Shown here piece after piece: positions 33,501 to 43,020 of a stretch of DNA of 64,000 nt. Numbering within the stretch: the stretch's first letter is position 1; each line of letters starts with the position of its first letter. The position numbers were made by a program, and so were the translations under genes. The notes under the pieces are model-generated. The model was not told the DNA's origin. It saw only the letters and a list, made by a program, of their open reading frames with translations, and did no database searches. Origin of the DNA: CALOAD01 sp942491415 (GTDB taxonomy: Bacteria; Cyanobacteriota; Vampirovibrionia; Gastranaerophilales; CALOAD01); assembly GCA_942491415.1 (NCBI GenBank), contig CALOAD010000020.1:186001-250000 (forward strand), written 5' to 3'.

Positions 33501-33728
33501 ATGAGTACATTTGAAAGAGTAAAAAAAGTTGTTGTTGAACAATTAAGTTGTGATGAAAACCTTGTTACTGAAACAGCTAGTTTCACTGCTGACCTTGGTG
33601 CTGATTCACTTGATACAGTTGAATTAGTTATGGCTTTTGAAGAAGAATTCGGTATTGAAATCCCTGATGAAGAAGCTGAAAAAATTGCAACTGTAAAAGA
33701 TGCAGTAACTTTCATTGAAAAACAATAA
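33501..33728 (+). CDS. acpP: acyl carrier protein
   Basis: 75 residues, acidic, with the phosphopantetheine attachment motif GADSLDTVELVMAFEEEF (Ser in DSL). Carries growing acyl chains for the Fab enzymes around it. AAAGGAAAG lies upstream. Confidence 0.97.
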   Translation: MSTFERVKKVVVEQLSCDENLVTETASFTADLGADSLDTVELVMAFEEEFGIEIPDEEAEKIATVKDAVTFIEKQ

Positions 33729-33764
33729 GCGTAACATTTAAGAAAAGAAGATAGGTACTTTATT

Positions 33765-35024
33765 ATGACCAAATCAGCCAGAAGAGTTGTTATTACCGGC
33801 ATGGGTGCAGTGAGCCCCTTCGGTGTTGGAGTTGACTTGTTCTGGGATAACATCAAAGAAGGCAACAGTGGTATCAAAAGAATATCAGTTCTTGATGTTA
33901 CAGATCAACCGGTTAAAATAGGTGGTGATTGTCCGGACTTCGATGCTAGTCAATATGTTGACAAAAAAGAAGTTAAAAGAATGGACAGATTCACTCAGTT
34001 TGGTGTTGTTGCTGCTTTAGAAGCTGCAAAAAATGCTGACATTAATAAGGAAACTGTTGATGCAAATAGAGTAGGTGTTATAGTTGGAAGTGCAGCTGGT
34101 GGGCTAGATGCGATTGAAAAAAATCATAAAGCAATTATCAATCGTGGTCCTGCTAAATGTAGCCCTTTTACAGTTCCTATGATGATTGTGGATATGGCAG
34201 CAGGTCGTATATCAATTGCATTAGGTGCAAAAGGTCCTAATAAAGCAGTAGTTACAGCTTGTGCAACCGCAGGTAATTCTATTGGTGATGCAATGCGATG
34301 CATACAATATGGTGATGCCGATGTGATGTTCGCAGGTGGTTGTGAAGCCGCAATAACAACACTTGGTTTAGGCGGTTTTACTAGTGCCAGAACACTTTCT
34401 ACGAGGAACGATGATCCTGAAAAAGCTAGTAGACCTTTTGATAAAGATAGAGATGGTTTTATCATGTCTGAAGGTGCCGGGATTTTAGTTTTAGAAGAGT
34501 TAGAGCATGCAAAAGCGAGAGGTGCAAAAATATTAGCCGAATTGGTTGGTTATGGCGCTTCCGGAGATGCAAATGATATTGTAGCTCCATGTGCGGATGG
34601 AGATGGAGCTGGAAGAGCAATGCAAGCGGCATTAAATGACGCTGAAATTGATTCTAAAAGCGTACAATATGTAAATGCTCACGGTACAAGTACAGGGCTT
34701 GGTGATATTGCTGAGACTCTTGCTATTAAAAGGATTTTTGGTGATTATGCTGAAAATGGATTATTAGTAAGTTCTACAAAAAGCATGGTTGGTCACCTTT
34801 TAGGTGCCAGTGGTGGAGTAGAAGCTATTGCTTGTATTAAAACCCTACAAACAGGTATCGTTACTCCAACTATAAATTTAGAAAATAAGGATGAAAGAAT
34901 TCCTGAAATTGACTTTGTGAGAGATCAATCCAGAAAAGTGGACAATGTAGAATATGCGATGTCTAATTCTTTTGGTTTTGGTGGACACAACTGTTCTTTG
35001 ATCTTCAAAAAATATGAGGGTTAA
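33765..35024 (+). CDS. fabF: FabF, beta-ketoacyl-ACP synthase II
   Basis: 419 residues, normal length. Catalytic Cys in VVTACATAGNSIGDAM, His in VNAHGTSTGLGD and His in STKSMVGHLLGASGG. Elongates acyl-ACP with malonyl-ACP. Last gene of the operon, followed by a strong terminator. Confidence 0.97.
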   Translation: MTKSARRVVITGMGAVSPFGVGVDLFWDNIKEGNSGIKRISVLDVTDQPVKIGGDCPDFDASQYVDKKEVKRMDRFTQFGVVAALEAAKNADINKETVDANRVGVIVGSAAGGLDAIEKNHKAIINRGPAKCSPFTVPMMIVDMAAGRISIALGAKGPNKAVVTACATAGNSIGDAMRCIQYGDADVMFAGGCEAAITTLGLGGFTSARTLSTRNDDPEKASRPFDKDRDGFIMSEGAGILVLEELEHAKARGAKILAELVGYGASGDANDIVAPCADGDGAGRAMQAALNDAEIDSKSVQYVNAHGTSTGLGDIAETLAIKRIFGDYAENGLLVSSTKSMVGHLLGASGGVEAIACIKTLQTGIVTPTINLENKDERIPEIDFVRDQSRKVDNVEYAMSNSFGFGGHNCSLIFKKYEG

Positions 35025-35050
35025 GGTTAAGGATAGTTAATTTAAATTTA

Positions 35051-35086
35051 AAAAAGTCGGCTTGTTGTATAACAAGCCGACTTTTT
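35051..35086 (+). terminator. Rho-independent terminator after fabF
   Basis: AAAAAGTCGGCTTGTT pairs with AACAAGCCGACTTTTT around a GTAT loop. A near-perfect 16-base stem with T run. It ends 14 bases before the anmK ATG, so anmK needs its own start signals between. Confidence 0.92.
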
Positions 35087-35099
35087 GTATAGTATTGTT

Positions 35100-36248
35100 A
35101 TGGATAATCTTGAAAGAAAAACTCTTAATGTTATCGGATTAATGTCAGGAACTTCGGTTGATGGCATTGACGCTTGTTTGGTAAAAATAAAAGAGGACCT
35201 TAGTTTTGAAGTGTGCGGTTCTCATTTTATTGAATATTCAGAAACTGTTAGGAAACTGATATTTAGTCTGTTTTCTACAGTTATATCTATAAAAGATTTA
35301 TGTTGTTTGAATTTTGTGATTGCTGAATATTTTGCTAAATGTGTTAATGAACTTTTAGATAAAATGAAATTAAATGCTAAAGATGTTGATTTGATAGGTT
35401 CACATGGTCAAACTGTTTTTCATCATCCTACAGATAAAAGTATTGATGGGGTGTCGTTATCAAGTACATTACAAATAGGTGATGGATCTGTGATAGCTCA
35501 AAAAACAGGAATAACAACCGTTTCTGATTTTAGAACAGCAGATATTGCGGTAGGCGGTGAAGGTGCGCCGTTGGTGTGTTTTGCTGATGAGGTAATTTTT
35601 GGTAAAGATAAAAAAGCTCGAGCGATTCAAAATATAGGTGGGATGGGAAATGTCACTGTCGTAAGTCCTAATTGTGATACTTTTGCTTTTGATACCGGAC
35701 CCGGTAATGTTTTAATTGATTATTTTGCTCAGAAATTCTTTTCTCAGCCTTTTGATAAAGGAGCTAAGTTAGCACTACAAGGTACTGTTAATCAAAAATG
35801 GTTGGATGAGCTATTAAAAGAGTCATATTATTTTAAAGCACCTCCTAAAACTACAGGTAGAGAGTTGTTTAGCGTTCAATATGCAGAGAAGATACTTGAA
35901 ACGGCTCCTGGTAATCCTTATGATGTAATGGCGACCATTACTGAATTAACGGCAAAAGTTATAAGTGATTCTTATAAGATGTTTGTTTTTCCAAAAACCA
36001 ACATCGATGAAGTTGTCCTTGGAGGTGGGGGAGCGTTAAACCCTTTATTGACAACAAGACTGAAGCATCATATTGGATTAAACATACCTGTTAAAACTCA
36101 TGAGGATTTTGGAATCCCAAACAAATTAAAAGAAGCTATTGCTTTTGCATTGCTGGCTTATACCTCTTTTTATAAAATACCGAATAATGTTCCTGTTTGC
36201 ACAGGGGCAAAAAAGAAAGTTATTTTAGGAAAAATAGCGCAAGTTTAA
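35100..36248 (+). CDS. anmK: anhydro-N-acetylmuramic acid kinase
   Basis: 382 residues from the ATG at 35100; the TTG at 35085 lies inside the terminator and is rejected. The N-terminal VIGLMSGTSVDGIDACLVKI is diagnostic. Further motifs are SHGQTVFHHP, TVSDFRTADIAVGGEGAPLV and FDTGPGNVLIDY. It phosphorylates and opens 1,6-anhydroMurNAc during cell-wall recycling. No Shine-Dalgarno sequence is seen, and no room for a normal promoter exists after the terminator, so expression may rely on read-through or a leaderless start. Confidence 0.93.
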   Translation: MDNLERKTLNVIGLMSGTSVDGIDACLVKIKEDLSFEVCGSHFIEYSETVRKLIFSLFSTVISIKDLCCLNFVIAEYFAKCVNELLDKMKLNAKDVDLIGSHGQTVFHHPTDKSIDGVSLSSTLQIGDGSVIAQKTGITTVSDFRTADIAVGGEGAPLVCFADEVIFGKDKKARAIQNIGGMGNVTVVSPNCDTFAFDTGPGNVLIDYFAQKFFSQPFDKGAKLALQGTVNQKWLDELLKESYYFKAPPKTTGRELFSVQYAEKILETAPGNPYDVMATITELTAKVISDSYKMFVFPKTNIDEVVLGGGGALNPLLTTRLKHHIGLNIPVKTHEDFGIPNKLKEAIAFALLAYTSFYKIPNNVPVCTGAKKKVILGKIAQV

Positions 36249-36254
36249 GACGTT

Positions 36255-36938
36255 TTAGTCTGTGATGGATATTGATTTTTCTATAGCAGCAAAGTCGTCA
36301 GGTGTATCAATATCTATATGCTGTTTAACTTCGTATATATCAGGATTTTCGCCGATAAAATCTTTAGACTTTTTAAAATCATCAATTTTTATGGCATAAA
36401 ATGCTCCGTCTTCAGCGTAGATTTTTTCATTCAATTGGGGCTCTTGGCTTCGAGGGCGAAGGTGATAGTCGTATAAGCAGCTCATTGAACCATTATGGTT
36501 TTTCTTCCATAACGGCATTGTATGGGATTTACAGAATGCTGAAAAAATGGAGTCATTATCTGAGTTAATAAGTTTTTCGAGGGCATTATCAACCATTTGC
36601 AGCTCCCTTAAAGGGGTTGTTGGTTGTAATAAAACAACTATATCTGTGAAATAGCCTTTTTTTTCAAGCTCTTCTACGGTGTGAATCATAACGGGAGCCG
36701 TTTTTGCTGTGTCGACGGCAAGTTCGTGAGGTCTTATAATTACTTCAGCACCAAACTTTTTAGATATTTCTGCTATTTCTTTATCTTCGGTAGATACAAC
36801 TACTTTGTTTATAAATTTAGAATTCAAAGCAGTTTCGATAGAATGAGCTACCAATGGCTTACCTGCCAGTAGTTTTATATTTTTTCTGGGGACTCTTTTA
36901 GAACCACCTCTAGCGGGGATAATTGCCAGTATATTCAT
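36255..36938 (-). CDS. acylneuraminate cytidylyltransferase-family protein
   Basis: 227 residues. IIPARGGSKRVPRKNIKLLA and GKPLVAHSIETAL are the CTP-binding motif of NeuA/PseF/LegF; IVVLLQPTTPLR and NEKIYAEDGAFYAI follow. It activates a nonulosonic acid (sialic, pseudaminic or legionaminic type) with CTP for surface or flagellin glycans. The exact sugar cannot be read from sequence, and no biosynthesis partners are adjacent. Convergent with anmK. Confidence 0.85.
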   Translation of the reverse strand: MNILAIIPARGGSKRVPRKNIKLLAGKPLVAHSIETALNSKFINKVVVSTEDKEIAEISKKFGAEVIIRPHELAVDTAKTAPVMIHTVEELEKKGYFTDIVVLLQPTTPLRELQMVDNALEKLINSDNDSIFSAFCKSHTMPLWKKNHNGSMSCLYDYHLRPRSQEPQLNEKIYAEDGAFYAIKIDDFKKSKDFIGENPDIYEVKQHIDIDTPDDFAAIEKSISITD

Positions 36939-37018
36939 TTGTTGATATTTTCCTTTTGAAATAAATATTCGTATTAAATATTATAGTTTTTTTTTAATGT
37001 TTAAACAATTTGTTAATT

Positions 37019-37537
37019 TTAAGCAAGATCTTTGACTTTACCTTCTAGATCCAATAATTTTGCCAAAGACTTGGTATCACCTTTTAGCTTAAAATATTCG
37101 GCAAATTTTTTCGTTGTTTTTAGATTGAAAGATCTTCCATTTTTATCTTTATTACGTGTTACTAAGCCTTTTTCGAGAAGTTCGCTTATATGGTCATAAG
37201 CCACAGCACCTCGTAGTTCTTTGACATAAGATTGTCTTACAGGCTCTTTTAGTGCAATTATAGTAAGTGTTTTTAAAATAGAAGGTTTAAGCTCGACGGG
37301 AACCAATTTCTCAACAATGTCAGAATGTTCTTTGCGTACTTGCAAAATATAGCCGTCTTCATCGTCTATTTCCAAAGCTCCTTCTCTTGATGAATAGTCA
37401 AAAATAAGCTCTAAAAGTTCTGCTTCCACTTCTTGAGTATCTGCTTTCAGGATTTCGGCTATTTCATCCACGCTCATTGCTCGTGCAGTTACGAATAAAA
37501 CTGTTTCAATTTTAGCCCTTAATCCTTTTTGTGACAT
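37019..37537 (-). CDS. scpB: ScpB, condensin subunit
   Basis: 172 residues of tandem winged helices: KIETVLFVTARAMSVDEIAE and PSILKTLTIIALKEPVRQSY. It forms the SMC-ScpAB complex that organises the chromosome. It follows scpA by one base. Confidence 0.93.
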   Translation of the reverse strand: MSQKGLRAKIETVLFVTARAMSVDEIAEILKADTQEVEAELLELIFDYSSREGALEIDDEDGYILQVRKEHSDIVEKLVPVELKPSILKTLTIIALKEPVRQSYVKELRGAVAYDHISELLEKGLVTRNKDKNGRSFNLKTTKKFAEYFKLKGDTKSLAKLLDLEGKVKDLA

Positions 37538-37538
37538 T

Positions 37539-38309
37539 TTAAACTCCTTGAACTACATAAATGTCAGAATAAAATTCGTCTTGAACCAAGTCGATTCTGC
37601 TTCTTGCAGAAAGAAAAAGAAGGGCTATGTATGTTGAAATAGCGTCCATTCCGGCATCTTGAAGCTCAGACATTTCAATTTTTTCTTCTGACTCAAAAAG
37701 CTTTGTAAGTATTGAATGTAGTCTATCGACACTATCTTCGATATATTCATCGTGAGCGATGTCGATTATATCCTCAGGCGTAAAATGTGCATAGGATCTG
37801 GCTCTTCTTTTGGCACGATCGTGGGCATTTTTTAAAGATCGTTTTTTTTCGATTTCTTCGTAAAATTCCAGTTGTTTAATAAGGTCTTTCAGTGTTACGA
37901 CTCGTTTTCTGTTAAGCCTAACGCTTGTTCTGCGTTCCAGTACTTCATCAATAGAGACGACATTGCTGGTATTGTATACATCCGGTTCATAGTCGGGGTC
38001 GTCGTAATCTTCCATAAATTCGTCCTGAAGTTCTTCAGGGTTTTCTTGCCCTAGAGGGTCTATTCCTTCTAAAACGTCTGATTTTAATCTAAGTAAAATA
38101 GCTGCAAATAAAAGTGTTCGACCTGTTAGCTTCAAGTTGTTTGATTTCATTTCAACTAATTCTTGAAGGTATTTATCTGTAACATCTACGATATCTATAT
38201 TCCAAGGGTCGATCTTGCTGGTTTTTGCCATTTCAACAAGAATTTTAATACCGTCAGTATCTTTTTGAGTCTGTATAGGCAAGACTTTTGCTGTATTTGT
38301 ATTATCCAT
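37539..38309 (-). CDS. scpA: ScpA, kleisin subunit of condensin
   Basis: 256 residues from the ATG at 38309, which overlaps the smc stop by 8 bases; a TTG four codons upstream is less likely. N-terminal KILVEMAKTSKIDPWNIDIV and DVTDKYLQELVEM are the Smc-binding kleisin motif. The C-terminal winged helix contains AISTYIALLFLSARSRIDLV. A long acidic linker lies between. Confidence 0.93.
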   Translation of the reverse strand: MDNTNTAKVLPIQTQKDTDGIKILVEMAKTSKIDPWNIDIVDVTDKYLQELVEMKSNNLKLTGRTLLFAAILLRLKSDVLEGIDPLGQENPEELQDEFMEDYDDPDYEPDVYNTSNVVSIDEVLERRTSVRLNRKRVVTLKDLIKQLEFYEEIEKKRSLKNAHDRAKRRARSYAHFTPEDIIDIAHDEYIEDSVDRLHSILTKLFESEEKIEMSELQDAGMDAISTYIALLFLSARSRIDLVQDEFYSDIYVVQGV

Positions 38310-41300
38310 TGACCTGTGCAAATTTCACTCCCGTAACTTTTGTAACTCCACTGTCTTTTTGTGTTACACCCACTGTTCGGCTGGCTGATTCAATCATAGG
38401 CTTCCTCAGCGATACCACTACAAATTGGGTGTCTTGTGCCTGAGATTTTATCATTGCAGATAATTTTTCAACATTTATGCCGTCAAGGTGCATATCCACC
38501 TCGTCAAAGGCATAGAATGGTGCCGGCATGAATCTTTGGATCGCAAAAACAAAAGCAAGCGCAGTGAGAGATTTTTCTCCACCACTCATAGATTCGAGCC
38601 GTTGCATTTTTTTATCTCTAGGTTGTGCTTCGATTGTCAGACCACCATTCAGAGGATCTTCGGGCTTTTCAAGGATTAAACGCCCTGCTCCCTCTGATAG
38701 TCTGTCAAATATATTTATGAAATTTTCGTTTACGACATTAAAGGTATCAAGGAAAGACTTGGTTTTAAGGTCTTCATAGCTTTGCATACGCTCAATTATT
38801 TGAGCTCGTTCGTTGCTTAGAGTGTCCAGTCTTGTTTTTAGTTCATCTTTTCTTTCCAGCACTTCATCATATTCTGTCAGGGCTCTCATATTAACAGGTT
38901 CCATATCTTCCATTCTTTTTTGGAGTCTGTTAATTGCTTTTAGAGCGTCTTCTGTTGAAATGGTTTCTTTTTGAAGTGATGAAATTTGATAACCGGCTTC
39001 TATAAGCTCTTCTCTGATGCTAAAAAGTTCAGGTTCCAGCTCTTTACGTCTTGTTTTATAAGCTTCAACTTGCTCATCAAGCCTAGAGAGTTTAGTTTCC
39101 ATTAAATGTTTATCTTTTTCGCCTATTAAAACTTCGCTGTTTATTTCATCACGTTCTTTTTGTAGTTCAACAAGTTTTGAGCCGATTTCTTTTATTTTTT
39201 CATTTAATTCGGTTAATTTTTCTTTAGTTTGATCTATTTGAATTTTATTTAGCTCTTTATCTTTTTCGAGAGTCTCATTATCGCCAAAAAGTTTTTTAAT
39301 TCTCTCTTTTTGGGTTGTTATTGCTTGTTCGTTGAAGCCGATTTCCATTTTAATTCCGTTTATTTCGTTTTGAGCATTGCCGACTTTAGTTTGATTTTGC
39401 TTTATTTCAAATTCAATAGTACCGGTTAAGTCATTAAGCTTTGAAAGTTGATCTTTAGGGATATTTCCTTCGATTTTTTCAATCTCGGCTGAAAGTGTTT
39501 CAATGTTTTCCAACACATTTTTATGTTTTGCTTCAAGCTCGGAAAGGCTTTTTTCCATTTTTGAAATTTCAGGAGTGTATTCGGCTATAATTTTTTTGTT
39601 ATTTTCGATTGCTTGATTATTATCATCAAGGGATTTTACCATTCCTTCCAGCTCTATTCGTTTTCTGTTAATTTCATTCATTGCACTGGAATAATCGTGG
39701 CGTACTCTGTCTAATTTTTGTTCAAGATCAATTTTTTTACGCTCTAAGGTTTCGTGTTTCTGCTCCATTTTTTCAAGTTTTTCTTTGAAAGAATTAAGCT
39801 CTTCATCTTCTGTTTGAGAGAATTTTAAGCCTGATCTGCTTACGGAGCCTCCTGTCATTGAACCTGATTTTTCTACCATACTACCATCTAAAGTAACCAT
39901 ACGGTATTTTCCTGCCAATTTCCTTGCTACGGTTAAGTCTTCGACGACAATTGTATCACCAAGAGCGTGATAAAATGCGGATCTATACATATCATCAAAA
40001 TCAATTAAATTGATTGCAAAATCAATGACACCTGCATCTTTAGGTAATTTCATATGGTTTGGGGCAGATCGGATTTTATTTAAAGGCAAAAACGTTGCTC
40101 TACCAGCATTTGAGGATTTTAAAATTTCGATAGCGGTACTTGCAACTTCATCGTTATCAACAACGATAAATCTCATTCTACCTCCAACTGCTATTTCTAA
40201 TGCAGTTGAATATTCTTTATTTACTTGTCCCAATTGGGCTAAAGGAGCATGAATTCCTGCAAGATCAGAATTCATAATAGTATCAACTGCTCTGCCAAAA
40301 TTTGCATCTTCGACAGCTCGTTTATTTGCTTCCAATTGAGCAACCTTTTTATAAGCTACATTGATGTTGTAGCCAAGGTCTCCAAGTTCTCCTTTTGTTT
40401 TATCGAGTTCATATAAAGTGTTTTTTTGAACCATTTGATAGTCGCCAAGTTCTTTTTCCAGCTCTTCTAATTGAACTTTTGCGGTATCTTGTTTTGATTC
40501 GAATTGCGATTGTGCCTCTTCTATACGATTTATAGCGTTTTTTGATTCTTCAACATCTCTTTTATAACGAGATAGTTTTTCCTCAACAGGAAGTTTTTCT
40601 TTGATTAAAAGATTTTCCTCGTCTTTTTTTGATTCCAATTGTGTTCTTAGAAGATTTCTTTTTTCTATGCCCTCATCAGAAGTTTTGTTGATGTTTGAAA
40701 CTTCGCTTAAAACCCTTTCAAGTTCGTCTTTTTCTTTTTGAATGTTTTGTTCTAAAATCTTTATCTCGTCGTGTTTATTCTCAATGCGGAATTGAGCATC
40801 TTCGATTTTATCGTTTAGTTTTTGAATGGCATCTTTAGAGTTTTCTATCGCTGTAAGGTTATCTTTTGTTTGTTTTTCGATGTATTCAATAGCATCTTGT
40901 TTTCTTGAAATAACCCCTTTTAAGCCTTCGGCTTGTTTTTTTATTTCGATTTGCTCGTCTTCGCCTTTTGTTTTAACAAGTTCAGAGATTTCTTTTAGTT
41001 TTTCTTTAGTTATTTCAAGTCTTTGGTTTAAGTCGTTAAGATTTTTTTCTTCGTTTTTTCTGGATTTGTTAGCGTCTAAAATACTTTCGTGAAGACGTTC
41101 TATAGATGTTTTAATGTCAAAATATTTAACAACAGATAATTTGCTTTCATAGTGTTGTTTTTCTTCTTTTAACTTTTGATATTTTAAAGCATGTGAGCGC
41201 TCTTCTTCCAGTTGATTGAGTCTTGTTTCAATTTCATTGAGGATGATATTTGATTTTTCAACACGAGCTTCCACGGTTTCCAGTTCTTTTGTAGCTTGTT

Positions 41301-41805
41301 CGATACGTCTGTCAAAATCAGCAACTCCGGCTATTTCATCAAGAATCTTTCTTCTTTCATTAGCACTACAGTTAATAATACCGGTTACGTCACCCTGCAT
41401 GATTACGTTATAGCTATTTGGAGAAATATTATACTTTCCTAGTAAGTCATGGATTTCACTTAATGTGGAACCTTTACCGTTTAAGGAATAGCTGCTTATA
41501 AAACCACTGGGAGCCTTTCTTATACGTCTTTGTACGGTTAAGGCAGTTGGGTTATCTTCATCAGAAAAAGTGACTTTTACGCTGGCTTCGTTTCTTTTGT
41601 TGTGAGTACTTATAAGATGATGAAGTTTTTCCGCTCTTAATCCTCTGGAACTGGATAAGCCCAAGGCAAAAAGCACACTGTCAATAATATTACTTTTTCC
41701 CGACCCGTTTGGTCCTGAAATGGTAGTAAAACCATCCAAAAAAGGAATTGTAACCTTATTGGCAAAAGATTTAAAATTATCTATCTCAATTTCTCTAATA
41801 TGCAT
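38302..41805 (-). CDS. smc: Smc, chromosome segregation ATPase
   Basis: 1167 residues, typical length. The N-terminal ATPase half is IEIDNFKSFANKVTIPF with Walker A SGPNGSGKSNIIDSVLFALG. Two long coiled coils surround a hinge (about 510-650, with GIHAPLAQLGQVNKEYSTAL). The C-terminal half has the signature SMSGGEKSLTALAFVFAIQR and Walker B PFYAFDEVDMHLD. Operon smc-scpA-scpB with overlaps, an unusually complete grouping of the whole condensin. Confidence 0.97.
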   Translation of the reverse strand: MHIREIEIDNFKSFANKVTIPFLDGFTTISGPNGSGKSNIIDSVLFALGLSSSRGLRAEKLHHLISTHNKRNEASVKVTFSDEDNPTALTVQRRIRKAPSGFISSYSLNGKGSTLSEIHDLLGKYNISPNSYNVIMQGDVTGIINCSANERRKILDEIAGVADFDRRIEQATKELETVEARVEKSNIILNEIETRLNQLEEERSHALKYQKLKEEKQHYESKLSVVKYFDIKTSIERLHESILDANKSRKNEEKNLNDLNQRLEITKEKLKEISELVKTKGEDEQIEIKKQAEGLKGVISRKQDAIEYIEKQTKDNLTAIENSKDAIQKLNDKIEDAQFRIENKHDEIKILEQNIQKEKDELERVLSEVSNINKTSDEGIEKRNLLRTQLESKKDEENLLIKEKLPVEEKLSRYKRDVEESKNAINRIEEAQSQFESKQDTAKVQLEELEKELGDYQMVQKNTLYELDKTKGELGDLGYNINVAYKKVAQLEANKRAVEDANFGRAVDTIMNSDLAGIHAPLAQLGQVNKEYSTALEIAVGGRMRFIVVDNDEVASTAIEILKSSNAGRATFLPLNKIRSAPNHMKLPKDAGVIDFAINLIDFDDMYRSAFYHALGDTIVVEDLTVARKLAGKYRMVTLDGSMVEKSGSMTGGSVSRSGLKFSQTEDEELNSFKEKLEKMEQKHETLERKKIDLEQKLDRVRHDYSSAMNEINRKRIELEGMVKSLDDNNQAIENNKKIIAEYTPEISKMEKSLSELEAKHKNVLENIETLSAEIEKIEGNIPKDQLSKLNDLTGTIEFEIKQNQTKVGNAQNEINGIKMEIGFNEQAITTQKERIKKLFGDNETLEKDKELNKIQIDQTKEKLTELNEKIKEIGSKLVELQKERDEINSEVLIGEKDKHLMETKLSRLDEQVEAYKTRRKELEPELFSIREELIEAGYQISSLQKETISTEDALKAINRLQKRMEDMEPVNMRALTEYDEVLERKDELKTRLDTLSNERAQIIERMQSYEDLKTKSFLDTFNVVNENFINIFDRLSEGAGRLILEKPEDPLNGGLTIEAQPRDKKMQRLESMSGGEKSLTALAFVFAIQRFMPAPFYAFDEVDMHLDGINVEKLSAMIKSQAQDTQFVVVSLRKPMIESASRTVGVTQKDSGVTKVTGVKFAQVNG

Positions 41806-41962
41806 TTTATCTTTGTTTCAGCTGATTATTTGACACGCTTGAATTGTTGTTGTACAAGCACATACTACATGTATATGTTAATTACACAGTATGTTGAGCT
41901 ATCTGTCAAGAACGTTACATAGCTGTTTACAATAGAGATTGTTTAAATTTTAACTTTATTTT

Positions 41963-43009
41963 CTAGTAGATATTTGAAAAATATTCTAAAAGTTGCGAAC
42001 CGAAAAATATTACGGCAAAACCACCTAAGACAAGTGCAGGACCAAAGGGTAGAAAAGTGAAGTTTTTTCTTTGTCTTGTTCTGCTTAAAATTATATAGAT
42101 GCCTGTTCCTGCCAGTGCAAATGATAATAAAATTATTGACAAAGCTCCGATTAGTGATGTTGATGACAACCCGGTTAAGTTTCCAATGCAAGGTATAGCC
42201 ACAGCTAAAAGCATTAATCCCAATGCTTTTATTGATGTAAAGTCTTTATCTTTATACATGTTGTTGAGCAAAACAGGTAATCCTATGATCATTTGGAATA
42301 AAAAGCTTAAAGCAATTATTATAAGGATATATTTCCAGCCAAACCAAGCTCCCAGTCCCATTGCAATAACGGAATCCCCTTCACCAAAGGCTCTTTGACC
42401 AACCATAAGGTAGCCGATACCCGATAGAGCTTCGAAGAAAAAAGCACCTAAAAGCGCACCGATAAAAGCGGCAATGAATACTTCATTAAGAACAAGTTCT
42501 GTTCCTATTCCACTTAAGGTTATGACTTTTTGTCCCAGTCCTGAATTTCCTATATCGAAAAAGTTATAGATAATACCCAATGGTATTATAGGGATTGATA
42601 TAGCATCGAAAATGACTTTTTCTTTTATATCTGTAATGGTCATAATAATTAGCAAACATGCTAGGATCCATAAGAAAATAGTTTTTAATCCAAGTCCAAA
42701 AGTTAAAAATATTCCAAGAAAAATTAAACCCGTAGTAATTTCAACGATAGGATATTGAGGACTTATTTTTTCTTTGCAACTTCTGCATTTACCTAGTAAA
42801 AATAAATATCCAAGTAGTGGAATGTTGTCGTACCATTTTATTGGAGTGCCACATTTAACGCATTTAGAGGCGGGAAAGATGATAGATTCTTCAGATAATA
42901 ATCGTAATGCAACTACGTTGATAAAACTTCCAAAAATAAGACCCACTATTGTAATTAAAACAATGACATAGCCCTGCATAAAAGGGGATAAATCACTTAA
43001 AACTCCCAT
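41963..43009 (-). CDS. type 4 prepilin peptidase / methyltransferase
   Basis: 348 residues with about eight membrane segments. The N-terminal domain has GSFINVVALRLL and the paired cysteines CVKCGTP...CRSCKEK of the methylating PilD type. Catalytic aspartates lie in TDIKEKVIFDAISIP and in the GEGD motif. It cleaves and methylates type IV or Tad prepilins at the membrane. About 60-80 residues longer than usual owing to extra C-terminal membrane segments. The Tad genes 16 kb away are possible clients. Confidence 0.92.
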   Translation of the reverse strand: MGVLSDLSPFMQGYVIVLITIVGLIFGSFINVVALRLLSEESIIFPASKCVKCGTPIKWYDNIPLLGYLFLLGKCRSCKEKISPQYPIVEITTGLIFLGIFLTFGLGLKTIFLWILACLLIIMTITDIKEKVIFDAISIPIIPLGIIYNFFDIGNSGLGQKVITLSGIGTELVLNEVFIAAFIGALLGAFFFEALSGIGYLMVGQRAFGEGDSVIAMGLGAWFGWKYILIIIALSFLFQMIIGLPVLLNNMYKDKDFTSIKALGLMLLAVAIPCIGNLTGLSSTSLIGALSIILLSFALAGTGIYIILSRTRQRKNFTFLPFGPALVLGGFAVIFFGSQLLEYFSNIY

Positions 43010-43020
43010 GACGCTCCTTT

